From Coraliomargarita algicola (lineage in GTDB: Bacteria; Verrucomicrobiota; Verrucomicrobiia; Opitutales; Coraliomargaritaceae): 64,000 nucleotides of DNA. Position numbers and translations under genes: made by a program. Shown here piece by piece: positions 45,701 through 55,149 of this stretch. How positions within the stretch are numbered: position 1 is the stretch's first letter; every line of letters starts with the position of its first letter. The notes below the pieces were generated by a model. The model was given only the letters and a program-made list of their open reading frames with translations, ran no database searches and was not told the origin of the DNA. The stretch is taken from positions 2,879,001-2,943,000 of the forward strand of contig NZ_CP138858.1 in NCBI RefSeq assembly GCF_033878955.1. Direction: 5' to 3'.

Positions 45701-46165
45701 GGCCTGATTTATGTCAAAGGGCCCAACGTCATGTTAGGCTATTTGAACAAGGAAGCGCTGACCGCATCGGTGCTGCAGGACGGCTGGTACGACACCGGCG
45801 ACATCGGCCTGATGGATGTGGACGGCTTTTTTGCCATCACCGGGCGACTCTCACGCTTCAGCAAGCTCGGGGGCGAGATGATCTCGCACGGCGCAGTGGA
45901 AGAGGCCCTGCAAGGTGCCTTCGGGCTCGGGGCGGATGCACTGGTGGTCGTCGCGATCGAGGATGCCCGCAAGGGAGAGAAGCTCTGTGTCTTCCACACC
46001 GAGGCAGCCTTGAGCGAGGACAGCATTCGCGAGCAGCTCAAAGCACTCGACATTCCCAATTTATGGAAGCCCAATCCGAAGGACTGGCAGTATTTGGAGG
46101 CCTTACCCTTGCTCGGCACCGGTAAGCTGGATTATCGTGAGTTGAAGGCACTGGCGGCAAGGTAG
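42770..46165 (+). CDS. LplT-PlsC-acyl-ACP synthetase fusion (Aas-like)
   Basis: 1131 residues in three parts. Residues about 1-410: a major-facilitator transporter like LplT, which flips lysophospholipids. Residues about 430-620: a PlsC-type acyltransferase with NHVSLMD (about 440) and EGSLTR (about 517). Residues about 640-1131: an AMP-forming acyl-activating enzyme (LFSSGSTAEPKGVM about 780, GYGATELSPV about 920, YDTGDIG about 1006). Together they would import lysophosphatidylethanolamine and reacylate it with activated fatty acid, repairing membranes. In enterobacteria LplT and Aas are separate proteins. A GTG frame from 42746 lies inside palindrome copy F and is rejected. Confidence 0.88.
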   Translation: MKTNSSTALPKTFWWHNLTQFGGAMNDNIFKLLMVYALIAWKGEASSAGILASVGLVFALPFLLIVPIAGNFADKFSKRKLIVILKLVELVVMGFGIGALSLQSPAMLYVTMFLMSAQSAFFGPCKYGILPEQVDSEQLSKANGSLQLFTFLAIICGTVLAPELSLLSKGNFSLAACVCLVIAGLGLLASWQIARTPAHPIRRLSLNGFGSVFRTSLEIRKDGFLTLAVLALAVFSLAAAFIQLNVLDYGEQHLGLTPEAATRLFLLTAIGIGVGSTTAGWLSGRGIEFGIVPVGALLMSLSLGTLGLMAEGNVWLSAISMAVLGFAAGLFIVPLQAFIQYRSPEDRVGAIQATNSFMSWLGILLASGLIYLNGAVLGGSAQNGFLLLACLILGLAIFSLWVLPDFFIKFIVMLITHACYRFQVRGLHNLPANGPGLLVCNHVSLMDAVLVMSSQQRRIRMLMSREQYEGYGRLTRKVIDLAQVILIHSQDNPKKLLQSLKTARQALDDGYLVCIFAEGSLTRTGMMRPFKQGFERIVKGTDYPIIPVYIGGAWGSVSSFYQGMPKIRLSEDFRYPVSVHYGEPLPTRSSAFEVQQAVSELSVESFELVKERRKSLGHELVASVRRNWNKLASADTTGREMKFGELLIASLLLRDRLRAQTDPSERSLGILLPTGTAATLANLATTLDRRISVNLNYTAPAASVASAQAQCEIRTVLTSRKFLERLPELPLGDNVLYLEDLLADLSGPAKLLAFVKARLWPARMLIAGISPVQPDEVATILFSSGSTAEPKGVMLSHHNLLSNIESFRSVVTPKREDVMLATLPFFHSFGYTVTLWFPLLSGITTACHSNPLEGETIGQLAEKYRASILLTTPSFLLAYVRKIKPEQLQHLRYTFTGAEKLQPRVAQMFEKRFGVQPLEGYGATELSPVCALSLPNVTVDNLEETGNREGRLGRVLPGMAMKIVHPESKATLGPGEEGLIYVKGPNVMLGYLNKEALTASVLQDGWYDTGDIGLMDVDGFFAITGRLSRFSKLGGEMISHGAVEEALQGAFGLGADALVVVAIEDARKGEKLCVFHTEAALSEDSIREQLKALDIPNLWKPNPKDWQYLEALPLLGTGKLDYRELKALAAR

Positions 46166-46305
46166 GATCGACACTCTGTCTGTCTCTGTATCTGTATCAT
46201 GAGCCACGGCGGCACTTTGCAAGCAAAGGCCCTACTTTTGACTAAATAAACTCAGTTCGGCTTCGATATTGCTTCACGCTGTCGAGTCCCTGACACTCTC
46301 TATTC

Positions 46306-47967
46306 ATGCACGCCTCCGAACTCACACTTTTGCTCAACCTTGGCTTCATAGTCATTACGGCGGCGGTGTTTGCCTTCTTAGGCAAGCTGGTGAAGATGCC
46401 CTCGATTGTGGCCTACATTCTAGCGGGCATGGTGCTGGGGCCTGGCTTGGGGATTGTGCAGCTGGACCATTCTTTAGAACTAATTTCGGAGTTAGGCATC
46501 GCGCTATTGCTGTTTCTAGTGGGGCTGGAACTGAGCTTGCAGAAGATCAAAGACCTGGGGCGAGTGGCTCTTATTTTGGGCGGCTTACAGGTTGTATTCA
46601 CTGCCTCGGGCGGATTTCTGATCTCGATGCTGATGGGCTTCGAGCTGATGGAAGCAGTCTTTTTGGCGGCGACCGTGACCTTTAGTAGCACGGTGGTGGT
46701 GATCAAACTGTTGGATCAGAAGGGGGCCACTGGTCGCCTCTTTGGGCGGATCGCGATCTCGCTGTTTTTGGCGCAGGACATCGTGGTGATCATTGGACTG
46801 ACGATTTTGAGTGGTCTGGGCTCGGGCGAATCGATCGAGTTGTTAGAATTGGCCAAGGGGCTAGGCGTGGCTTTTGGAGGAATGATCGTGCTGTTGTTGG
46901 TCACGCTATTAGCTTCGCGCTATGTGTTGCCGAAGCCCTTTGCCTGGGCTTCGCGCTCGCCAGACACGGTCTTTATCTGGGCACTGTGTTGGTGCTTTTT
47001 GGTGGTGCTGCTGGCGCATCAGTTTCATTTGTCAGTGGAGATCGGTGCCTTCTTGGCGGGCATCGCGATTGCGCAGTTACCGATTCATGAGGATCTGCAT
47101 CGTCGTTTGCATCCTTTGATGACTTTCTTTGTGGCGGTGTTTTTGGTGACGCTCGGGGTGAAGATGGATCTATCAGTGCTGGGGGAGATCTGGGGCTATG
47201 CTTTGGGGCTGAGTGCTTTTGTTATATTTGCCAAGCCGCTGATCGTCTTTCTGATTTTGAGCCGTATCCGCTACAGTGAATACACCGCTTTCCAGACGGC
47301 CATTGCCAGTGGGCAGGTCAGTGAATTTGCTTTTATCCTGCTCGGGCTCGGTGCAGGGGCGGGCTTGATTGAGGGCGTGGTGGTATCGCTGGGCGGTCTG
47401 GTGGGGATTCTGACTATTGCGATCTCGTCCTATCTGATCATTTATAGTGAGCCGCTGTATCTGCTGGTGCGGCGCTTGCAGCTACTGAAGCTCTTTAAAG
47501 CGAAGCAAACGCCCGACGTGGAGGAGCTGCATTCACATGCGGGGCATTTGATCGTGGTCGGTATGAATTCGTTGGGGCGTGAGCTGGTTAAAAAGATGCT
47601 GGAGCGTGGTGAGACGGTGCTGGCGATTGATACCGACCCGCGCAAACTTGAGGGCTTGCCAGGGGCGATCACCGTCATTGGTAGTGTGGAATACGAATCG
47701 GTGGTGGAAGAGATCGGGCTGCGGCGAGCACGCTTGGTGATCTCGGCGCTGCAGATCGAGGATGCCAATCATCTGCTGGCCTATCGTTGCCGCTCGGCCG
47801 GGGTGCCTTGTGCGATCCATGCCTTCGATGTTTCGGTGATCGATGATCTGCTGGAGTTGGATACCAATTATATGTTCATGCCCGCCGTGGATGGTGTGCG
47901 GGCACAGTTGGCTTTATTTGATGCGATAAATACAGATACCGGCAAGGGGGCGGTTGATCCGACATGA
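46306..47967 (+). CDS. CPA2-family cation/proton antiporter with TrkA-N domain
   Basis: 553 residues: about 12 transmembrane helices followed by a cytoplasmic Rossmann TrkA-N domain (from about residue 413, HLIVVGMNSLGRELVKKML). It resembles KefB/KefC/YbaL potassium efflux antiporters. A short C-terminal tail lacks a TrkA-C domain. It overlaps the next, related antiporter by 4 nt (ATGA), so the two are co-translated and could form a heteromer. Confidence 0.85.
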   Translation: MHASELTLLLNLGFIVITAAVFAFLGKLVKMPSIVAYILAGMVLGPGLGIVQLDHSLELISELGIALLLFLVGLELSLQKIKDLGRVALILGGLQVVFTASGGFLISMLMGFELMEAVFLAATVTFSSTVVVIKLLDQKGATGRLFGRIAISLFLAQDIVVIIGLTILSGLGSGESIELLELAKGLGVAFGGMIVLLLVTLLASRYVLPKPFAWASRSPDTVFIWALCWCFLVVLLAHQFHLSVEIGAFLAGIAIAQLPIHEDLHRRLHPLMTFFVAVFLVTLGVKMDLSVLGEIWGYALGLSAFVIFAKPLIVFLILSRIRYSEYTAFQTAIASGQVSEFAFILLGLGAGAGLIEGVVVSLGGLVGILTIAISSYLIIYSEPLYLLVRRLQLLKLFKAKQTPDVEELHSHAGHLIVVGMNSLGRELVKKMLERGETVLAIDTDPRKLEGLPGAITVIGSVEYESVVEEIGLRRARLVISALQIEDANHLLAYRCRSAGVPCAIHAFDVSVIDDLLELDTNYMFMPAVDGVRAQLALFDAINTDTGKGAVDPT

Positions 47968-49556
47968 CCGCACTTGCGATTCTCCTCTTGGCGGCGGCCA
48001 TTGCTTTCGGACTGTCTAAGTTCTTACGCTTGCCTGCGATTCCTTTGTTAATGCTCTCTGGAGCCGTCTTGACTGCGCTGGCTAAGTATCAAGCGGTGGA
48101 AGTGCCACAGGAGATCATCAGTCAGATGATCCAGATCGGACTGGCGGTTTTGGTCTTTACCGCAGGTGTCGAGCTGAGTCCACGCCGTATGCGCGGGCGC
48201 ACTCGGGCGATCACGATACTGGCGGTTTCGCAGTTTGTGACACTCGGTGTGTGCGGTGTGCTGACGGCGATCTTTCTCGGTTATGGGTGGACGACGGCCT
48301 TGTACCTTGGCTGTGCGCTTTCTGCGAGTTCCACCTTAGTGGTGGTGCGGCATTTGCAGCAACGGCGACAGATGTTTGAGCCTTATGGGCGGCTGGTGCT
48401 GGGAGTGCTTTTGTTGCAGGATATCTTTATCGTTCTGATTATGGTTGCGCTGTTAAAGTCGCCCGACGGCTGGTTGGTGGTGTGTAATGGCGTCGCGAAT
48501 GCTATTGGGCTGGGCATTCTGGCGCTGGGATTTCACCGCTGGGTGGTGCCTTTTGTGGTGAAGCGCCTGAAGCTCGACGACGAGGAGTTGATGTTGGGTG
48601 CCTTGGCGGTGCTTTTTGCCTTTTCGACGATGGCTTACCTCTTGCATTTGCCGTTTTTGGTGGGAGCATTTTTCGCCGGCTTTGCGATTTCGGCCTTTCC
48701 AATGAATGGCTTGGTGCGCGGAATGTTGGGTTCGTTGTCTGGCTTTTTCTTGGCCTTGTTTTTTATCAGTGCAGGCGCGTTTTTGACGATGCCAGGTCTC
48801 ACCATGCTGGGGCATAGCCTGATTTTTATCGTGGTATTGATTTCGGTCACGGTGCTGCTGGTGGCGATTGTAGCAGAGGTGGTTGGCTACTCCAGTCGCG
48901 CTGCGGTGGAGACCGGCTTGCTGCTTTCACAGACCAGTGAATTTTCGCTGTTACTGGCGCTGACCGGTGTGGCATCGGGGCAAATTACAGAAGAACTATT
49001 CTCGATGATCGCATTGATTACCGTGAGCACCATGACTTTGACACCCTTCCTCTCGCGGGAAAGCGTGGCTTTACGATTGGTGAAGTGGCATCCGCGCTAT
49101 CGTAGCGGTGAGTCTGCCTGCGAAGTTATGTCGGGGCATGCCGTTTTATTGGGCTATGGACGAGCGGGGCCTCGCACGATGCACGCATTGAAAGAGCGTG
49201 GCATCGAGATGGTCGTGGTGGACGAGGATGCGGGTGTGATTCGGCAGTTGATCGCGCAAGGAATTCCCTGTGTGCAAGGCGATGGTTCCGACGAGCAGAC
49301 GCTCGCGCGGGCGCATTGCCGTGAGGCCAAAGTAGTTTTTTGCTCAATGCGTCGCACGCGTGATGCTCAAGTTGCCCTTGAGTATTTGAGAGATTCGCCG
49401 GTGGAAGTCATTGTGCGTGTTTTTGAGACTTTCGAAGAAGATGCGGTGCGCGTCGCAGGTGGACATCCCGTGCAGACCGCTTATGCAGCGGCGGCGCAGT
49501 TCTTGGAATGGACGGCGGATGTGAATTTACCGAAGGAAGAAGATCAGTCGGCTTAG
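47964..49556 (+). CDS. Second CPA2-family cation/proton antiporter with TrkA-N domain
   Basis: 530 residues, the same architecture as the preceding gene but divergent. Membrane part with GVELSPRRMRGRTRA and SQTSEFSLLLALTGV; TrkA-N domain from about residue 391 (HAVLLGYGRAGPRTMHALKERG). Its stop overlaps the end of the convergent coaX gene by 4 nt. Potassium or sodium for proton exchange is inferred from the family. Confidence 0.85.
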   Translation: MTALAILLLAAAIAFGLSKFLRLPAIPLLMLSGAVLTALAKYQAVEVPQEIISQMIQIGLAVLVFTAGVELSPRRMRGRTRAITILAVSQFVTLGVCGVLTAIFLGYGWTTALYLGCALSASSTLVVVRHLQQRRQMFEPYGRLVLGVLLLQDIFIVLIMVALLKSPDGWLVVCNGVANAIGLGILALGFHRWVVPFVVKRLKLDDEELMLGALAVLFAFSTMAYLLHLPFLVGAFFAGFAISAFPMNGLVRGMLGSLSGFFLALFFISAGAFLTMPGLTMLGHSLIFIVVLISVTVLLVAIVAEVVGYSSRAAVETGLLLSQTSEFSLLLALTGVASGQITEELFSMIALITVSTMTLTPFLSRESVALRLVKWHPRYRSGESACEVMSGHAVLLGYGRAGPRTMHALKERGIEMVVVDEDAGVIRQLIAQGIPCVQGDGSDEQTLARAHCREAKVVFCSMRRTRDAQVALEYLRDSPVEVIVRVFETFEEDAVRVAGGHPVQTAYAAAAQFLEWTADVNLPKEEDQSA

Positions 49557-50320
49557 AGTTGGCGCTTGGCGGCGACGGCGAGGCCCATCAGCGTGAGGTC
49601 GCCGACGAAGAGGCTTTTGTGGGCCCAGTCTTTGGTTAAGTTGGCGATGCTGCCACCTGTGGAGAGGACGACCGGTTTGGGCTCACCGCGCTTTTGCAGT
49701 TCATTGGTCACTTTAAGTAGCAATGCATCGATCATGCCGGAAAAGCCGACGGCGACGCCGAGTTTCATGGCGTGGACGGTGGACTTACCGATGGCGCCTT
49801 CGACGTTGAGCAGGTCTTCGGCACTGAGTTCGGGGAGCAGTGCGGTTTGTTCGTGTAGGTAGCGTGTCATTACAGCGAGGCCGGGGGCGATGATGCCGCC
49901 TTCGTAGCCTTGGCTGCTGACGATGTCGAAGGTGACGGCGGTGCCCATATCGATGACGATGGCGGGGATGCCGTAAAATTCCTGAGCGGCGATGGCGTTG
50001 GCGATGCGGTCTTGACCGATTTCGTGTGGTTTGGGGTAGACCAGTTCCAGGCCCGCGCAGCTGTCACAGGTGAGGTGGAAGATCGGTTGTTGGCACGCGG
50101 CCAGGCTGGCGCGGAGGTTATCGTTGATGTCGGGCACTACGGAGCAGAAGGAGATGCTGTCTGCTTCTGCGAGCAGTGGGGCAAGCTTTTGCGCGAAGGC
50201 CGGAGAGGGCGCGTGGCGGAATTCTGCGGTGGGAAAGTGACCGGTGAATTGAACAGATTGGCCTGCGACCAGCCCGTAGTGGGTGCTGGTGTTACCGACG
50301 TCGATGCTGAGGGTTTTCAT
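49553..50320 (-). CDS. coaX: Type III pantothenate kinase
   Basis: A 255-residue ASKHA-fold kinase, first step of coenzyme A synthesis. The phosphate-1 motif is SIDVGNTSTHYGL; the DIGTAVTFDIVS motif appears as IDMGTAVTFD, and GQDRIANA and LSTGGSIANL complete the site. It lacks similarity to CoaA. It follows birA by 2 bp on the same strand, a frequent bacterial pairing. Confidence 0.93.
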   Translation of the reverse strand: MKTLSIDVGNTSTHYGLVAGQSVQFTGHFPTAEFRHAPSPAFAQKLAPLLAEADSISFCSVVPDINDNLRASLAACQQPIFHLTCDSCAGLELVYPKPHEIGQDRIANAIAAQEFYGIPAIVIDMGTAVTFDIVSSQGYEGGIIAPGLAVMTRYLHEQTALLPELSAEDLLNVEGAIGKSTVHAMKLGVAVGFSGMIDALLLKVTNELQKRGEPKPVVLSTGGSIANLTKDWAHKSLFVGDLTLMGLAVAAKRQL

Positions 50321-50322
50321 GT

Positions 50323-51339
50323 TTACTTTTTAAGAGTGACGTCTCCGGCGCGAACTTTTTGCACGCTGCCGTCGGCGGCGATGAGGAGGAGGGCGCCCGT
50401 TTCGTCGATGCCGCTGGCGGTGCCGGTGATCTCTTGGTTATTCATGATCGCGGTAACGGTTTTTCCTGAGAGTGAGCTGAGTGGTGCCCAGGCTTCGACT
50501 AAGCTCTCGGAGCCGTTGTCGAGGATGCAGGTGTCGTAGGCTGTCTGTATGGCGGTGATCACCTTGGCTGCGACTTGATTCATCGAAAGCTCTTTGCCTC
50601 CGACGGCGTAGAGACTGGTGGCCGATTTACGCAGTTCGCTGGGGTATTTTGTCGGATTACTATTCACGTTGAGGCCGATGCCGAAGATAATGCTACGCAG
50701 GCTGTCGGCGTCCATTTTAGCTTCGGTGAGCATGCCCGCGAACTTGCGACCATCGCAGTGCAGATCGTTGGGCCATTTGATTTTTAGGGCCGCATTTGGT
50801 GTTAGGCTTTGCAGGGCGCGGCAGATGTGGATGCCGGCCCAGAGGGTGAAGTGTTGTAGTGCCTGTGGTGGAATGTTGGGTTCAAACCCGACCGAGAGGT
50901 AGAGGTTGTCGGCGGTGGCGCTGTGCCACTCGCGCCCGAGGCGTCCACGGCCTTTGGTTTGGCAACTGGAAGCGATGGCGAAGGGGCTTTTGCGACGATG
51001 TGAGAGTTGGCGTTCCGCTTCGCTGTTGGTGCTGTCGATGACGGGGAAATAGAGCACTTCGAGCTTAGACCCGTTTAGTTGGGTGTAGTAGCGCAGCAGA
51101 TCCGGGTGCAGGACTTCGGGCTCTTTGACCAGGCGGTAGCCCTTGTTGCGGATGGCTTCAAACTCGAAGCCCTGCTCGCGCAGTTTATCTAATTTACCAT
51201 GAATGGCGGGGCGTGACATGCCGAGTTGCTCTGCCAATAAGCTACCCGAAATAAAGGCGTCCGGTGTATCAAGCAGGGCCTTCAGGATAGTCTGGGCATC
51301 TTTATTGGATTCGATTTGGCGATATTCGGTGTCGAGCAT
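50323..51339 (-). CDS. birA: Biotin protein ligase with N-terminal helix-turn-helix (BirA)
   Basis: 338 residues. The N-terminal winged helix (FISGSLLAEQLGMSRPAIHGKL) suggests it also represses biotin genes; the ligase core has SSCQTKGRGRLGREWHS and KWPNDLH. It should biotinylate the carboxylase biotinyl lysines, including that of the urea/guanidine carboxylase at 19728. Confidence 0.93.
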   Translation of the reverse strand: MLDTEYRQIESNKDAQTILKALLDTPDAFISGSLLAEQLGMSRPAIHGKLDKLREQGFEFEAIRNKGYRLVKEPEVLHPDLLRYYTQLNGSKLEVLYFPVIDSTNSEAERQLSHRRKSPFAIASSCQTKGRGRLGREWHSATADNLYLSVGFEPNIPPQALQHFTLWAGIHICRALQSLTPNAALKIKWPNDLHCDGRKFAGMLTEAKMDADSLRSIIFGIGLNVNSNPTKYPSELRKSATSLYAVGGKELSMNQVAAKVITAIQTAYDTCILDNGSESLVEAWAPLSSLSGKTVTAIMNNQEITGTASGIDETGALLLIAADGSVQKVRAGDVTLKK

Positions 51340-51395
51340 TGTCTATGGTTCTGAGTGTTTTCTTCGACTCTGTTAAGCTCATTTTGTCTGTCATA

Positions 51396-52376
51396 TTATC
51401 GTAACGAACCGCGTTCAACCAAGCTGCCTTGTAAGCGTAGAATGCTGGGTGTCCGTTCGGGATCTTTGATGCGCTTCATCAACAGCTCTGCAGCCGCTTC
51501 ACCCAAAAGTGCAGCTGGCTGACGAATTACCGTAAGGCCTGGATTCACAAAGGTCGCCCAAGGGGGATCGTCGAAGCAGGCAAAACCTATATGATTTGGT
51601 ATCAATATCTTCTGCTTGTGAATTGCCCGATACGCACCGGTGGCAATGAGTGCACTGCTACAAATGACGGCGTCTGGCGCTGGATTGTCTTGCAGAATTT
51701 GCTCCATCGCAGCACGTCCTTCATTCTCAAATGCTGGGATACGTCTGATCGGAAAGGCAGTCTGTCCTGCTTCAGCCAATGCGGATTGAAAACCGGCCAG
51801 CCGTTCTTCCGCGGTAAAACTGTTGGCCCCGAAAATTCCGGCGATGCGTCGATAGCCGCCTTGTAGAATCCGCTGAGTCAATCGGTAGGCCGCTTCTTTA
51901 TTATCAGAGAGAACGGCGTCAAAATCTGTGCCCACCTGCCGGTCAACCAAAACAGCAGGGATTCCCTGTTTTTGAAGCGCTTTCAACGGCTTCAAGCCTT
52001 GCGTTGAAGGAGAGATAATCACTCCAGCCACTTGTTCCTGGGCGACGAGCTCCAAATAGTGAATCTCCTTTTGAGGGTCTTCATCGGTATTACAGACGAA
52101 AACACAAAACCCACGCTTCTGGGCGAAGGTCTCGACGGATCGGCAAAGCTCTCCGAAAAACGGATTCTGTATGTCGGAGACAATAAGAGCGAGAATTCGC
52201 GACCCGGGATCCCGTAATTGTTGAGCCGCACGATTGGGGCGATATCCGAGCTTTTTAACGGCAGCCTCCACTTTGGCTCGTGCTTTGTCACTGATGTAAC
52301 CCTTATTGGCCATCATGCGGGATACGGTTGCTGTCGAAACACCTGCTTCGCGGGCGACATCTTTAATACTAGCCAT
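51396..52376 (-). CDS. LacI-family regulator, probably of the fructose operon
   Basis: 326 residues. The N-terminal helix-turn-helix and hinge (IKDVAREAGVSTATVSRMM...LGYRPNRAAQQLR) are classical LacI, followed by a periplasmic-binding-protein-like effector domain. It is divergent from the fructose PTS operon, and LacI-type palindromes lie in the shared gap. Role as fructose-phosphate-responsive repressor is inferred from position. Cra/FruR of E. coli is a related precedent. Confidence 0.88.
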   Translation of the reverse strand: MASIKDVAREAGVSTATVSRMMANKGYISDKARAKVEAAVKKLGYRPNRAAQQLRDPGSRILALIVSDIQNPFFGELCRSVETFAQKRGFCVFVCNTDEDPQKEIHYLELVAQEQVAGVIISPSTQGLKPLKALQKQGIPAVLVDRQVGTDFDAVLSDNKEAAYRLTQRILQGGYRRIAGIFGANSFTAEERLAGFQSALAEAGQTAFPIRRIPAFENEGRAAMEQILQDNPAPDAVICSSALIATGAYRAIHKQKILIPNHIGFACFDDPPWATFVNPGLTVIRQPAALLGEAAAELLMKRIKDPERTPSILRLQGSLVERGSLR

Positions 52377-52477
52377 GGTCGGAATCTAAAAAGGGAGAGA
52401 GGCGGGCGCAATACTGATTTAGACTGCGCGTTTCGGAGGAATTTTTCATAAGTTATTCATGATTATGACATAATTTA

Positions 52478-52491
52478 TGTAAACGATACCA
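52478..52491. promoter_or_regulatory. Degenerate LacI-type operator
   Basis: TGTAAACGATACCA keeps the left half and the central CG of the LacI-family consensus TGTAAACGTTTACA but has a weak right half. It lies about 100 bp upstream of the LacI-regulator start, nearer that gene. Confidence 0.4.
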
Positions 52492-52587
52492 GAAAAATAT
52501 GAAAATAATTTAAGTCTTAAGTATCTAATTATTAACAATATCTGTGTAGTCATGTTCTGCGTTCCTTTTGCTGGGCCGCCTTTTTAT

Positions 52588-52616
52588 TTGACAATTATAT
52601 GTAAACGATTACACAT
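52588..52616 (+). promoter_or_regulatory. Fructose operon promoter with overlapping LacI-type operator
   Basis: TTGACA (52588-52593) is a perfect -35 box. TGTAAACGATTACA (52600-52613) lies 6 bp downstream, within the promoter spacer, with perfect TGTAA/TTACA arms. The -10 box is weak (TACACA or ACACAT). The placement suits repression by blocking polymerase. Confidence 0.6.
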
Positions 52617-52659
52617 CGTAACCATCTTCTTTTTCTAACCTCAAAATCAAATACCCCTC

Positions 52660-55127
52660 ATGTTGAATCTAACCCCATCTGATATTCGTCTTGGTCAAAA
52701 GTTTTCCAGCAAGGAAGAGGCCATTCAAGGCATCGCGAAGCTTCTCGCAGAGCTCGGGGCTGTAGAGGCAGAATATGTAGATAGTATGCTCGGCCGCGAA
52801 CGGACAGCGAACACTTACCTAGGCAATGGAGTTGCCATTCCTCATGGTCAACCGCAACAAGCTAACCTGATCCTCGAAACGCGGGTTGTGTTGATTCAGG
52901 TCCCCCAAGGCGTGGCTTGGAAAGGCGAGGAGCGGGCCCATCTGATCTTCGGTATCGCCGCAAAAAGTGATGAGCATATCGGCCTTCTCGCTCGGCTGAC
53001 TTCCATCACGGCTGATGCCGATTTGGCCAAAGACTTGGCGAGCACGACAGACCCGGAAGTAATTATCGCAGCTGTCTCTGGAGAAGAAACAGAAGCCGGC
53101 GATGACATTGATGATGACTATGCAGGCGAACGTGTCTTCGTGAAATTTTCCAACCCACGTGGTTTTCACCTTCGCCCAGCCAGTCAGTTGGCTGAATTGA
53201 CCGAACAGATGGACGGTAATATTAGTCTCGTGGTCAACGGCCGCGAAGCCGATGCTCGCAGCGCACTGAAGATCGTCAGTTTAGGGATCACCGCAGGAAG
53301 TCACATCGAGATTCGATCCGATTCTCCGTATGCCACGGATCACCTGGATCGGATCAGTCGCTTGCTCGAATTGATCAATGACGAGCCTCAGGAGCTTATG
53401 GATGAGGTCGACAGCGCGATCCATTGGGAGCCTGTTCAAACTGAATCCACATCCTCCATTTCGGGGACAATGGCCGCTCCTGGGATTGCGGTGGGTCCAG
53501 TCTTTCATTGGAACCTCGGTAGCCATGATGCAGCAGACCGTAAGCGTGGCGATGAAGCCTCCGAATGCTCCGCCCTCGAAGTCGCCATTGAAACCGCGGT
53601 AAGCGGTTTGACCGAGCTCGCCGATGACGAGAACATGAACAAAGTGCAGCGCAACTTGTTCACTGCACATGTTGCTCTGGTCGACGATCCGGAATTAAAA
53701 GAAGCTGCCCTGAATAAAATTAAAGAGGGAGAAGATGCCCTGAGCGCTTGGAACGCTGTAATCACCGATAAAGCCGCAAAGTTGGAGGCATTGACTGATG
53801 CCAACCTGGCTCAACGAGCCGTCGATTTGAAAGACGCGGGGCATCGTGTAAGCCGTGTCCTGCTCGGCGAGGTGCAGGATCCACTCGCTGAAATTACCGC
53901 CCCCGTGGTTTTGATTGCTGAAGATTTGGAACCCTCCGAGGCCGCTCAGTTGAGCTCAGAGAAAGTCTCAGGAATTTGCCTGCGCGCAGGCAGTCCGAAT
54001 GCGCACTCGGCCATTGTCGCGCGTTCACTTGGTATTCCAATGGTTGTGGCAATGGGAGATGCTCTCGCGGATGCCGTTCGAGATGCGACTGTGTTACTCG
54101 ATGCGTCCGGTGCTCGACTTTTCCTTGAGCCATCCGAGGCAGATCTTGAATCTGCCTGTAAAGCACTCAAGGCGATTGATGCACGTCGTGAGCAAGCATG
54201 GTCGCAACGTTTCAGTCCTACTTTGTTGACTGATGGGCATCGCGTGGAAGTGGTCGCAAACATTGCCCGGGTCGAAGAAGCAGAAAATGCACTCAAGGCT
54301 GGCGCGGAAGGGGGGGACTGGTTCGCACGGAATTCCTGTTTCTTGATCGCGAGCACGCGCCGACCGAAGACGAACAATACGAATGTTATAAAGCGATGGT
54401 CGAAGCTTTGGGTGGGCTGCCCATGGTCCTGCGTACAGTGGATATCGGTGGTGACAAGCCAGTCGATTATCTCGGCCTGAGCGAACACGATCTTTCCTTC
54501 CTTGGGCTGCGCGGTATACGTCTTGGTCTGGCTCGTCCTGATATTATTAAGACTCAGCTGCGGGCGGTTTTTCGTGCCGCGAAGCATGGCCCGATCAAGT
54601 TGCTCTTTCCTATGATTGCGACGCCGAACGACTTTCGTCGTATCCGTCAAATTGCGGAAACCGTACGTAAAGAAGTCGATGGCCCGCAGATTGATCTTGG
54701 GGTTATGATTGAAGTGCCTGCTGCGGTGACGATGGCACCTGAGCTCGCGAAGGTGGTCGACTTCTTTTCGGTAGGCACAAACGACCTTACGCAATACGGC
54801 CTCGCCGTTGACCGGACGCATCCGCTTCTCGCTAAACGGGCGGACAGCCTGCATCCGGTCGTGCTGCGCATGATTGATACTGCAACCAAGGCAGCGCATG
54901 CCGAAGGCAAGTGGGTGGGCGTATGTGGCGGGCTCGCGGCCGATCCGCTCGGCGCACAAATTCTCACTGGCATCGGTGTGGATGAATTGAGTATGCCAGC
55001 CGCGTTGATCCCTGCCGTAAAAGAAAAACTTCGAAAAGCGAATTTGGCCGACCTGCAAGCGCTGGCTAAACGCGCTCTCGCGCAGGACGACGCCGTCGCC
55101 GTGCGGTTGATCCCACCTGCCGTTTAA
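52660..55127 (+). pseudogene. fruB: Fructose PTS multiphosphoryl protein FPr (EIIA-HPr-EI), interrupted by a frameshift
   Basis: The first frame (52660-54480) gives EIIA(Fru) with His62 (AIPHGQ), HPr with His170 (RGFHLRPA) and EI with His449 (NAHSAIVA). A shift at a run of seven G (54310-54316) would, if one G were added, restore EGGGLVRTEFLFLDRE and continue to the end of EI at 55127, including RTVDIGGDKP and VCGGLAADP. Full length would be about 822 residues. Either a real inactivating mutation, a homopolymer error or slippage; the operon downstream looks intact. FPr transfers phosphate from PEP to FruA. Confidence 0.85.
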
Positions 55128-55149
55128 CCCCTACCAGAGACTTATTACC

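Noticed and set aside
53946..55058. A 370-codon minus-strand frame under the EI part of FPr
   Set aside because: It is antisense to a strongly conserved enzyme, begins at no plausible ribosome binding site and has a low-complexity composition; a codon-bias shadow.
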